Notes under the pieces: generated by a model
The model's database searches: none
The model's input: only the letters and a program-made list of their open reading frames with translations
Told to the model about the DNA's origin: nothing
Shown here: positions 1 through 7,008 of the stretch, one piece after another
Layout: each line of letters opens with the position of its first letter
Numbering within the stretch: the first letter of the stretch is position 1
Program-made: the position numbers and the translations under genes
Source: an uncultured Pseudomonadota bacterium
Lineage (GTDB): Bacteria; Pseudomonadota; Gammaproteobacteria; Burkholderiales; Rhodocyclaceae
NCBI GenBank assembly: GCA_903939665.1
Contig: CAJAHZ010000405.1
Coordinates: 1-9,146 of the forward strand
DNA: 9,146 nt
Reading direction: 5' to 3'

Positions 1-3000
1 CACGTGCCAGCAGCGCACCAAAGCTCTGCCCGGCGGTGCCGTTCAAGGTGACGTGAATGGTGTCGTCAGGCAGACCGGCATGGCCGTATGTGGCGGCAAC
101 GCGGCCAGACAGCATAGCGCCGACGGTACGGTTGATGTTGCGTACCGACAGCTCGATATTGACCTTCTCGCCTTTGTCCAGCGCCGGCTTGGCCAGTTCA
201 ATGAGCTGGTTGTCGAGCGCCTTGGCGAGGCCGTGATCCTGTGTCTCGCAATGCAGCACTGGCGACGTTGCGGCAACGGCCGGGCGATAAAAAATGCGGC
301 TGTAGTCGAGCCCCTGTGCCTTCCAGTGCGTAATACCCTTTTGCATGTCGAGCAGGTCGGCGCGACCGATCAGGTCGTCGAACTTGCGAATACCCATTTC
401 CGCCATCAATTCGCGGACTTCGTCGGCGACGAAGAAGAAGTAATTAACGACGTGTTCGGGCTGCCCCGTGAACTTGCGGCGCAATGCCGGGTCTTGCGTC
501 GCGACACCGACCGGGCAGGTGTTGAGGTGACACTTGCGCATCATGATGCAGCCTTCAACGACCAGCGGCGCGGTCGCGAAGCCGAACTCATCGGCGCCGA
601 GCAGCGCACCGATCAGCACGTCGCGACCGGTCTTCATCTGACCGTCGACCTGCACTCGAACACGCCCGCGCAGCCCGTTGAGGACCAGCGTCTGTTGCGT
701 CTCGGCCAGTCCCAGTTCCCATGGCGAACCGGCATGCTTGATTGACGACTGCGGGCTGGCACCCGTGCCGCCGTCATGACCGGCGATGACGATGTGATCC
801 GCCTTGGCCTTCGAAACCCCGGCAGCCACGGTACCAACACCGACTTCCGAAACCAGCTTGACGCTGATCGAAGCGGCAGGGTTGGCGTTCTTCAGATCAT
901 GAATCAGCTGCGCCAGATCTTCGATCGAGTAAATATCGTGGTGCGGCGGCGGCGAAATCAGGCCGACGCCTGGCACCGAGTGGCGCAGGAAGCCGATGTA
1001 TTCGGACACCTTGTGCCCCGGCAACTGGCCACCTTCGCCGGGCTTCGCGCCCTGCGCCATCTTGATCTGGATCTGGTCGGCATTGGCCAGGTACTCGACG
1101 GTAACGCCGAAACGCCCCGAAGCAACCTGCTTGATCGCTGAACGCAGGCTGTCGCCCTCTTGCAACTGATAGTCGCGTTCGATACGGCTCTTGCCGATGA
1201 TGTCGGAGACCATCTGACCAGCCTTCACCGGCTTGAAGCGCGCCGGATCCTCGCCGCCTTCACCGGTATTCGACTTGCCGCCGATACGGTTCATGGCGAT
1301 CGCCAGCGTGCTGTGCGCTTCAGTCGAGATCGAGCCGAGCGACATGGCGCCAGTGGCAAAGCGCTTGACGATGTCCTTGGCTGACTCGACTTCTTCAAGC
1401 GGTACGGCAGGACCCACCGATTTGATCGCGAACAGACCACGCAACGTCATATGGCGCTCGGTCTGGTCGTTGATGATTTTGGCGTATTCCTTGTAGGTGT
1501 CGGTCTTGCCCGAACGCGTGGCGTGCTGCAGCTTGGCGATCGCATCCGGCGTCCACATGTGCTCTTCGCCACGCACGCGGTAGGCGTATTCACCGCCGGC
1601 ATCGAGCATGGTGGCCAAAACAGGGTCGTTCCCAAAAGCCTGCTTGTGCAGACGGATCGCCTCTTCCATGACCTCGAACACACCGATGCCTTCGACTTGC
1701 GTCGACGTACCGGTGAAGTACTTGTCGATCAGTTTCTTCTGCAGGCCGATGGCTTCAAAAATCTGCGCGCCGGTGTAGGACATGTAGGTCGAAATGCCCA
1801 TCTTGGACATGACCTTGAGCAGGCCCTTGCCGACGCCCTTGACGAAATGCTTGACCGCCTTGTCGCCTTTTTCGCCGCCGCCGGCGAGTTGCTGCAGCGT
1901 CTCGAGCGCCAGATACGGATGCACCGCTTCGGCGCCGTAGCCGGCGAGCACCGCGAAGTGATGCGTCTCACGGGCGGCGCCAGTTTCGACGACCAGACCG
2001 ACACGCGTGCGCAGGCCCTTGGCAACCAGATGCTGATGCACGCCGGAAGTAGCGAGCAACGCTGGAATCGCGACGTGATCGGCATCGACCTTGCGGTCCG
2101 AAACAATCAGGATGCTGCAGCCGCGATGCACCGCGTCCTCAGCCTCGGCACACAGCGATGCCAGACGGGCTTCGACGCCCTCCTTGCCCCAGGCCAGCGG
2201 GTAGCAGATGTCGAGTTCGGCGGACTGGAACTTGTTGCCGGTGTAGCCTGAAATATTGCGCAACTTGGCCATGTCGGCGTAGTCGAGCACCGGCTGCGTT
2301 ACCTCAAGCCGGTAGGGTGGATTGATTTCGTTAATGCCAAGCAGATTCGGCTTGGGGCCGATGAACGAGACCAGCGACATGACCAGCTGTTCACGGATCG
2401 GGTCAATCGGCGGGTTGGTCACCTGCGCGAACAACTGACGGAAATAGTTGAACAACGGCTTGTTCTTCGACGACAGCACGGCGAGCGGCGAATCGTTCCC
2501 CATTGAGCCAGTTGCTTCCTCGCCAGAGGTCGCCATCGGTTCAAGAATGAACTTGATGTCTTCCTGGCTATAGCCGAAAGACTGCTGGCGATCGAGCAAC
2601 GATGCGGCGCACTCCGGCGCACAGGCGTTGACCGGCACATCTAGGCCGTCGAGTTTGATGTTGATGCGGCTCAACCAGTCCTGATAAGGCTTCTGGCGCG
2701 ACAGCGTGTCTTTCAGTTCAAGGTCTTCAATGATGCGGCCCTGCTCGAGATCGATCAGGAACATCTTGCCCGGCTGCAGGCGCCACTTCTTGACGATCTT
2801 GGCATCGGGAATCGGCAGCACACCGGATTCCGAGGCCATGACCACAAGGTCGTCGTCGGTCACCAGATAGCGCGCCGGGCGCAGGCCGTTACGGTCCAGC
2901 GTCGCACCAATCTGACGGCCATCGGTGAACGCCACGGCAGCGGGGCCGTCCCACGGCTCCATCATCGCAGCGTGATATTCGTAGAAGGCACGGCGCTTCT

Positions 3001-4006
3001 CGTCCATCAGCGTGTGCGATTCCCACGCTTCGGGGATCAGCATCATCATCGCGTGCGCCAACGAATAACCGCCCATCACCAGCAATTCGAGGGCATTGTC
3101 GAACGACGCCGAGTCGGACTGGTTTGGGTAAATCAACGGCCAGATCTTTTCGAGATCGGTACCGAGCAGTGGCGACGAGGTGCCTTTTTCGCGCGCGCGC
3201 ATCCAGTTGTAGTTGCCGCGAAGCGTGTTGATCTCGCCGTTATGCGCAATCATCCGGAACGGGTGCGCAAGGTGCCAGGTGGGGAAGGTATTGGTCGAGA
3301 AACGCTGATGCACCAGCGCCAGCGCCGAAACGCAGCGCGGATCCTTGAGGTCGGTGAAATACTCGCCAACCTGATCGGCGAGCAGCAGGCCCTTGTACAC
3401 GATCGTCCGCGCCGACATTGACGGCTGGTAAAACTCTTTGCTGTGCTTGAGCCCGAGCGCCTTGATGGCGTTCGCGGCGCGGCGGCGAATGACGTAAAGC
3501 TTGCGCTCAAGCGCGTCGGTCACCATGATGTCGGCGCCACGCCCGATGAAAATCTGGCGAATCACCGGCTCCTTGGCGCGCACGGTCGGCGACATCGGCA
3601 GATCGCGATCCACCGGCACGTCGCGCCAGCCGAGAACAACCTGGCCTTCGGAACGGACGGCACGCTCAATCTCTTCCTGACAGGCAAGGCGCGAAGCCGA
3701 CTCCTGCGGCAGGAACACCATGCCAACACCATAATCGCCAATTTGCGGCAGAACGATGTTCTGCCCGGCCATTTCTTCGCGTAGGTAGGCATCAGGAATC
3801 TGGATCAGTATGCCGGCGCCGTCACCCATCAGCGGGTCGGCACCGACCGCACCGCGGTGATCCAGATTTTTCAGGATCTGCAGGCCCTGTTCGACGATCG
3901 AGTGGCTCTTCTGCCCCTTGATGTGCGCTACAAAACCGACGCCGCAGGCATCGTGCTCGTTGGCCGGGTCGTACAACCCCTGCCGTTCAGGTACAGCCGA
4001 ATCCAT
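1..4006 (-). CDS. gltB: Glutamate synthase (NADPH) large (alpha) subunit, 3' end cut by the window edge
   Basis: The large subunit of bacterial GOGAT releases ammonia from glutamine and adds it to 2-oxoglutarate in the cytoplasm, using electrons passed from the GltD subunit. Reading from ATG 4006-4004 gives about 1335 codons with no stop. A short propeptide (residues 1-20) precedes Cys21 in ACGVGF, the expected N-terminal nucleophile of the type 2 amidotransferase domain. HNGEINT (Asn256-Gly257) is the oxyanion-hole motif, and DRNGLRPARY follows. The FMN synthase domain shows SLGSIS (889-894), GEGGQLPGHKV and GHDGGTGASP (1076-1085). The 3Fe-4S ligands are Cys1153, Cys1159 and Cys1164 (C-x5-C-x4-C). 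The sequence ends in GTAGQSFGALLAR, the start of the C-terminal GXGXG beta-helix, so roughly 200 residues lie outside. A GTG directly before the ATG (4009-4007) is an alternative start with better Shine-Dalgarno spacing. gltD is expected next. Family identification is very secure. Confidence 0.98.
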   Translation of the reverse strand, partial: MDSAVPERQGLYDPANEHDACGVGFVAHIKGQKSHSIVEQGLQILKNLDHRGAVGADPLMGDGAGILIQIPDAYLREEMAGQNIVLPQIGDYGVGMVFLPQESASRLACQEEIERAVRSEGQVVLGWRDVPVDRDLPMSPTVRAKEPVIRQIFIGRGADIMVTDALERKLYVIRRRAANAIKALGLKHSKEFYQPSMSARTIVYKGLLLADQVGEYFTDLKDPRCVSALALVHQRFSTNTFPTWHLAHPFRMIAHNGEINTLRGNYNWMRAREKGTSSPLLGTDLEKIWPLIYPNQSDSASFDNALELLVMGGYSLAHAMMMLIPEAWESHTLMDEKRRAFYEYHAAMMEPWDGPAAVAFTDGRQIGATLDRNGLRPARYLVTDDDLVVMASESGVLPIPDAKIVKKWRLQPGKMFLIDLEQGRIIEDLELKDTLSRQKPYQDWLSRINIKLDGLDVPVNACAPECAASLLDRQQSFGYSQEDIKFILEPMATSGEEATGSMGNDSPLAVLSSKNKPLFNYFRQLFAQVTNPPIDPIREQLVMSLVSFIGPKPNLLGINEINPPYRLEVTQPVLDYADMAKLRNISGYTGNKFQSAELDICYPLAWGKEGVEARLASLCAEAEDAVHRGCSILIVSDRKVDADHVAIPALLATSGVHQHLVAKGLRTRVGLVVETGAARETHHFAVLAGYGAEAVHPYLALETLQQLAGGGEKGDKAVKHFVKGVGKGLLKVMSKMGISTYMSYTGAQIFEAIGLQKKLIDKYFTGTSTQVEGIGVFEVMEEAIRLHKQAFGNDPVLATMLDAGGEYAYRVRGEEHMWTPDAIAKLQHATRSGKTDTYKEYAKIINDQTERHMTLRGLFAIKSVGPAVPLEEVESAKDIVKRFATGAMSLGSISTEAHSTLAIAMNRIGGKSNTGEGGEDPARFKPVKAGQMVSDIIGKSRIERDYQLQEGDSLRSAIKQVASGRFGVTVEYLANADQIQIKMAQGAKPGEGGQLPGHKVSEYIGFLRHSVPGVGLISPPPHHDIYSIEDLAQLIHDLKNANPAASISVKLVSEVGVGTVAAGVSKAKADHIVIAGHDGGTGASPQSSIKHAGSPWELGLAETQQTLVLNGLRGRVRVQVDGQMKTGRDVLIGALLGADEFGFATAPLVVEGCIMMRKCHLNTCPVGVATQDPALRRKFTGQPEHVVNYFFFVADEVRELMAEMGIRKFDDLIGRADLLDMQKGITHWKAQGLDYSRIFYRPAVAATSPVLHCETQDHGLAKALDNQLIELAKPALDKGEKVNIELSVRNINRTVGAMLSGRVAATYGHAGLPDDTIHVTLNGTAGQSFGALLAR

Positions 4007-4016
4007 CACGCTCGAA

Positions 4017-4021
4017 TCCTC
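4017..4021 (-). promoter_or_regulatory. Ribosome binding site of gltB
   Basis: The minus strand reads GAGGA here, 10 bases before the ATG at 4006 and 7 bases before an in-frame GTG at 4009. The spacing slightly favours GTG, but the two starts differ by only one residue. No other purine-rich stretch close to the start competes with it. Confidence 0.55.
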
Positions 4022-4077
4022 ACAAAACAAAGATGCCACACAGAATTGTCCGATTTGCCCAAGGCTCGCCAAACGTC

Positions 4078-4101
4078 AAAAAAGCCGGCAGGCGCCGGCT
4101 T
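4078..4101 (-). terminator. Intrinsic terminator between dgt and gltB
   Basis: On the minus strand, AAGCCGGC (4101-4094), a four-base loop GCCT and GCCGGCTT (4089-4082) form a perfect 8-bp, mostly G/C stem. It runs straight into six T residues (4083-4078). It lies 96 bases past the dgt stop and about 70 bases before the gltB start, so it should end the aroK-aroB-dgt transcript. On the plus strand the stem is followed by TTACGAATTTT, not an uninterrupted T run, so I call it unidirectional. It also sits just downstream of a sigma70-like promoter, so it could act as an attenuator for gltB. Confidence 0.8.
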
Positions 4102-4124
4102 ACGAATTTTCAGGGCAACTGCAA

Positions 4125-4153
4125 ACTATACCGCGAAACTCTCGGCTCTTCAA
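4125..4153 (-). promoter_or_regulatory. Sigma70-type promoter candidate upstream of the terminator before gltB
   Basis: The minus strand has TTGAAG (4153-4148), exactly 17 bases, then TATAGT (4130-4125). These match the -35 and -10 consensus hexamers at 4/6 and 5/6 positions with ideal spacing. A start site at A4120 or G4119 is predicted. It points toward gltB, but the terminator hairpin begins about 18 bases downstream, so a transcript from here would end at about 40 nucleotides unless it read through. This rests on sequence match only. Confidence 0.5.
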
Positions 4154-4197
4154 GGCGTTGGGTTGCGCCAAATTGGTGCGAGCAGTTTGGCGACCGG

Positions 4198-5319
4198 TTA
4201 AATTTCGCCAACAGCAAACAACCGACGATGCTCCTTCATGGCGTAACGGTCGGTCATTCCCGCGATGTAGTCGGCAACTGAGCGGGGTTGGTCACCATCT
4301 GCCGGCAACTGATACTGCGGCGGAAGCAGGCGCGGGTCGCCGATAAATGCGCCGAAAAGGTCGGTGATGATCCGTTGCGCCTTGCTGGTCATGCGCAAGA
4401 CCTGATAATGCTGGTAGAGCTGAGTGCGGAGAAAGAGTTTCATCTCGCGCTGCGCTGCACGTAGTTCGTCGGAAAAAGCCACGAGAGGCGGTCCTTGACG
4501 TGCCTCGGCAAGATCTTTCGGGGACTGGCGGGTGATATTACCCGCCGTTGTCTCGATGAGATCGCAGACCAGCGCGTTGATCATCCGACGGATCGTCTCG
4601 TGGATCAGACGCCGCCCGTCCAGTCCCGGGTAGGCTCGGCGAACGTCGCAAACGTGACGGGCAAACAAGCCGACATCTTCCAGTTGCTTCAGCGTGAGCA
4701 AACCGGAACGCAAGCCATCGTCCACATCGTGATTATTGTAGGCAATCTCGTCTGCGAGGTTGCAGATCTGTGCTTCCAGCGAGGGCTGCGTTCGATTAAG
4801 AAAGCGCTCCCCGAGGTCACCGAGTTTGCGCGCATTTTCGAGAGAACAATGCTTGACGATCCCTTCACGCGTCTCGAAACAGAGATTGAGGCCGCTGAAT
4901 GCCGCGTAACGCTCTTCCAGCAAATCGACGGTGCGCAGGCTCTGCAGATTGTGCTCAAAACCGCCGTAGTCGCGCATGCATTCGTTCAGCGCATCTTGGC
5001 CGGCATGGCCAAAGGGCGTGTGCCCAAGGTCGTGCGCCAGCGCTACGGCTTCGACAAGATCCTCGTTGAGCCGCAAGGCACGGGCTATGCCACGCCCGAT
5101 CTGGGCAACCTCGAGACTGTGCGTCAGTCGGGTACGGAAAAGATCACCTTCGTGATTGACAAAGACCTGCGTTTTATACTCAAGGCGTCGAAACGCGGTG
5201 GAATGAATGATGCGGTCGCGGTCGCGCTGAAACTCGCTGCGCATCGAAGGCCGGTCTTCAAGATGGCGACGGCCGCGCGAATTGGCTGCCAAAACAGCGT
5301 AAGGCGCAAGTTCAGACAT
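4198..5319 (-). CDS. dgt: Deoxyguanosinetriphosphate triphosphohydrolase-like protein (HD domain dNTPase)
   Basis: This is a cytoplasmic HD-superfamily enzyme that hydrolyses dNTPs to deoxynucleosides and triphosphate, helping balance the nucleotide pool. From the start chosen here (MSELAPY) it has 373 residues. The metal-binding HD signature is complete: His67 in RLTHSLEV, His96-Asp97 in AHDLGHTPFGHAGQ, and Asp190 in NLADEIAYNNHD. The N-terminal block with RDRDRIIHSTAFRRLEYKTQ and the VFVNHEGD segment is typical of the type 2 dGTPase-like group common in proteobacteria. The reading frame is open further up to a GTG at 5373, which would add 18 residues. I prefer ATG 5319 because family members usually start near MSELAPY, and because it overlaps the aroB stop by 8 bases (ATGTCTGA), fitting coupled translation; no Shine-Dalgarno is visible there. 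Substrate preference (dGTP or other dNTPs) cannot be read from sequence. Confidence 0.95.
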   Translation of the reverse strand: MSELAPYAVLAANSRGRRHLEDRPSMRSEFQRDRDRIIHSTAFRRLEYKTQVFVNHEGDLFRTRLTHSLEVAQIGRGIARALRLNEDLVEAVALAHDLGHTPFGHAGQDALNECMRDYGGFEHNLQSLRTVDLLEERYAAFSGLNLCFETREGIVKHCSLENARKLGDLGERFLNRTQPSLEAQICNLADEIAYNNHDVDDGLRSGLLTLKQLEDVGLFARHVCDVRRAYPGLDGRRLIHETIRRMINALVCDLIETTAGNITRQSPKDLAEARQGPPLVAFSDELRAAQREMKLFLRTQLYQHYQVLRMTSKAQRIITDLFGAFIGDPRLLPPQYQLPADGDQPRSVADYIAGMTDRYAMKEHRRLFAVGEI

Positions 5320-6400
5320 GAGCGGAGCGAGTGGCGATGGCTCGGGCAATTTCGTCTTGCGATGCGACGTCACTGACGACTGCCTGACCCAGTTGCTTCA
5401 ACAACACGAGCCGCAAGTTTCCATCCACGACCTTCTTGTCATGCTGCATGAGGTCGACATAACGCTCGACGCCCAGAGCCGGCCCGAAGACCGGCAGGCC
5501 CGCACGCACGAACAGCCTTTCGACACGAGCGAGTTCTGCACTACCGATCCAGCCCAGCGCAACTGAAACCTCGACAGCCATCATCGTGCCGACCGAGACA
5601 GCCTCGCCATGCAGCCATTCGCCATAGCCCATGCCGGTCTCGATCGCGTGACCAAAGGTGTGGCCCAAGTTGAGCAGTGCTCGCTCACCGTTTTCATGCT
5701 CATCAGCCACCACGACCTCAGCCTTATTCTGGCACGACCGGTGAATGATGTACGCCAGCGCTTCAGGTTCGCGCGCCAACACCCTTTCAAGATTCGCCTC
5801 AATCCATTCAAGAAAGGGCAAATCGCGGATCAGCCCGTATTTGATCACTTCAGCCAAACCCGACCGCAGTTCCCGGTCCGGCAATGTATTTAAGGTGTCC
5901 GTATCGGCCAACACCAGTTTCGGCTGGTAAAAAGCGCCGATCATGTTTTTGCCACGCGGATGATTGATCGCCGTCTTCCCGCCCACCGACGAATCAACCT
6001 GCGACAGCAGGGTTGTCGGCACCTGGATGAAGGGCATTCCACGCTGATAACAAGCGGCGGCAAACCCGGTCATGTCGCCGACGACGCCGCCGCCAAGCGC
6101 AATCAGCGTTGTCGAACGCTCACAACGGCGTTCGAGCAGGATGTCGAAAATCCTGTTTAGGTTTTGCCAATCTTTATACTGCTCGCCATCGAGCAAAACG
6201 ATCTCGATGACTTCAATGTTGGCAGAACGCAAGGGCGCGGCAAATGCCGCCAGATAGAGCGGGGCTACGGTTGTGTTCGTAACAACGGCGACCTTCCGCT
6301 GACGCAGATAAGGCAGCAGAAGATCACTGCGCTGAAGAATTCCGCGACCGATATGGATTGGATAGGCCCGCTCGCCCAAGGCAACGTTCAGAGTTTCCAT
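5312..6400 (-). CDS. aroB: 3-dehydroquinate synthase
   Basis: AroB converts 3-deoxy-D-arabino-heptulosonate 7-phosphate to 3-dehydroquinate, step 2 of the shikimate pathway, with NAD and a divalent metal. The 362-residue length is normal. Visible motifs are DGEQYK (71-76), the glycine-rich NAD-binding LGGGVVGDMTGF (102-113), PTTLLSQVDSSVGGKTAIN (128-146) and KNMIGAF (151-157). The metal ligands expected for the family are present: Glu184 (AEVIKYG), His247 (GHTFGHAIE) and His264 (HGEAV). The ATG overlaps the end of aroK by 13 bases. AGGAAG at 6416-6411, inside aroK, is a good Shine-Dalgarno 10 bases upstream. The stop overlaps the start of dgt. The gene is intact and shows nothing atypical; with aroK it supplies chorismate precursors. 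Confidence 0.98.
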   Translation of the reverse strand: METLNVALGERAYPIHIGRGILQRSDLLLPYLRQRKVAVVTNTTVAPLYLAAFAAPLRSANIEVIEIVLLDGEQYKDWQNLNRIFDILLERRCERSTTLIALGGGVVGDMTGFAAACYQRGMPFIQVPTTLLSQVDSSVGGKTAINHPRGKNMIGAFYQPKLVLADTDTLNTLPDRELRSGLAEVIKYGLIRDLPFLEWIEANLERVLAREPEALAYIIHRSCQNKAEVVVADEHENGERALLNLGHTFGHAIETGMGYGEWLHGEAVSVGTMMAVEVSVALGWIGSAELARVERLFVRAGLPVFGPALGVERYVDLMQHDKKVVDGNLRLVLLKQLGQAVVSDVASQDEIARAIATRSAHV

Positions 6401-6924
6401 CGTTCACCGACTTCCTTGACAAGCAACTGCAAAACGCCTTGAGCGTTGATCCGGCTGCCATCGACGACAAGATCCGCCACTTCACGATAGAAGGGATCGC
6501 GCTGCGCATACAGATCCTTCAGTCGAAGCAAAGGATCCTCGACTTGCAGCAGCGGCCGGTTCCTGTCGTGACGGGTGCGCTCCCAGAGCGTATAGGGAGG
6601 AACGTCGAGATAAACAACGAAACCGCTGGCGCTCATATTGCCGCGATTCTCGGGGCGCAACACTACCCCCCCCCCGGTCGCCACCACTTGCCCACTCCGC
6701 GCCGCGAGATCTTCGATCACCTGAATTTCACGCTTGCGAAAACCTTCCTCGCCCTCTATTTCAAAAACCGTAGGAATACTAACCCCGGTCCGCGCCTCGA
6801 TTTCACGGTCGGAATCGACGAAATCCAGCCCCAACCGTCTGGCCAACGAGCGGCCAATGGTTGTCTTGCCAGCCCCCATCAGGCCAACCAAGTAGACGTT
6901 TTGCGTACCGTATTGTTTATCCAC
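6388..6924 (-). CDS. aroK: Shikimate kinase I
   Basis: AroK phosphorylates shikimate at the 3-hydroxyl using ATP, step 5 of the shikimate pathway, in the cytoplasm. It has 178 residues, normal for the family. The P-loop is GLMGAGKT (14-21). Asp37 and Asp39 (VDSD) fit the Mg/shikimate site, Arg63 in EGFRKRE binds shikimate, and GGG (84-86) is the conserved shikimate-binding glycine motif. Arg123 in NRPLL belongs to the lid and Arg142 lies in YAQRDPFYR. The start must be GTG 6924: an in-frame TAG lies at 6936-6934 with only GGC/GTT-type codons between, and the next ATG is inside the P-loop. There is no clear Shine-Dalgarno, but a TAGAAT lies 6 bases upstream, raising the possibility of leaderless translation. 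The GGG motif is encoded in a run of ten G residues (6675-6666). The gene overlaps aroB by 13 bases. Confidence 0.97.
   Translation of the reverse strand: MDKQYGTQNVYLVGLMGAGKTTIGRSLARRLGLDFVDSDREIEARTGVSIPTVFEIEGEEGFRKREIQVIEDLAARSGQVVATGGGVVLRPENRGNMSASGFVVYLDVPPYTLWERTRHDRNRPLLQVEDPLLRLKDLYAQRDPFYREVADLVVDGSRINAQGVLQLLVKEVGERWKL
6666..6675 (-). repeat. Ten-G homopolymer inside aroK
   Basis: The plus strand has ten consecutive C residues, so the aroK sense strand has ten G residues encoding Gly84-Gly85-Gly86 and the first base of the Val87 codon. A loss of one G would create TAG immediately after the three glycine codons. A gain of one G would shift the frame to a TGA near codon 147. Either change would remove the C-terminal part of the kinase. 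No other homopolymer of this length was seen in the window. Confidence 0.95.
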
Positions 6925-6930
6925 AACGCC

Positions 6931-6958
6931 ATTCTACCGCAGCGACTGCGCGACGAAA
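6931..6958 (-). promoter_or_regulatory. Possible aroK promoter (-10 element close to the start codon)
   Basis: The minus strand reads TAGAAT at 6936-6931, a 5/6 match to the -10 consensus, ending six bases before the GTG of aroK. A weak -35-like TTTCGT lies 16 bases further upstream (6958-6953). It follows the pilQ terminator, so it would give the aro-dgt block its own promoter. Its placement predicts a start site at or next to the GTG itself. The poor -35 keeps confidence low. Confidence 0.35.
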
Positions 6959-6964
6959 GGATAC

Positions 6965-6991
6965 AAAAAAGCCGGCGGTCGCCGGCTTTTT
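6965..6991 (-). terminator. Intrinsic terminator downstream of pilQ
   Basis: The arms AAAAAGCCGGC and GCCGGCTTTTT (plus-strand 6966-6976 and 6981-6991) enclose a four-base loop and pair over 11 bp. On the minus strand the stem ends in six T residues (6970-6965). It begins 17 bases after the pilQ stop, so it should end the pilMNOPQ transcript before aroK. The plus strand also ends the stem in five T residues, so it could work both ways, although no plus-strand gene feeds into it. The core stem is the same 8-bp sequence as in the terminator before gltB. Confidence 0.85.
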
Positions 6992-7008
6992 CTGTTGGCA
7001 CGTAAAAG

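Noticed and set aside
53..745. Open frame of 230 codons on the plus strand.
   Set aside because: It lies wholly antisense to the intact gltB, has no recognisable motif, and is explained by the codon bias of a GC-rich gene on the other strand.
1451..2251. Open frame of 266 codons on the plus strand.
   Set aside because: It is antisense to the FMN-domain half of gltB and has no domain signature or ribosome binding site; it looks like a shadow frame.
2400..4006. Possible frameshift or break in gltB, since such a long gene could hide one.
   Set aside because: I translated the minus strand from 4006 through to position 2 and found a continuous, family-consistent frame with all catalytic and cluster residues present.
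4055..4118. TTGCCC/GGGCAA pairing as an antiterminator for the gltB leader.
   Set aside because: The six-base pairing encloses the terminator hairpin and does not compete with either arm, so it would not prevent termination; a match this short can arise by chance.
4495..5376. Open frame of 293 codons on the plus strand.
   Set aside because: It mirrors dgt, whose HD motifs and family match are clear. The antisense frame has no recognisable features.
6358..7005. Open frame of 215 codons on the plus strand covering aroK and the terminator.
   Set aside because: It is antisense to aroK and reads through the terminator hairpin, which a real gene would be unlikely to do.
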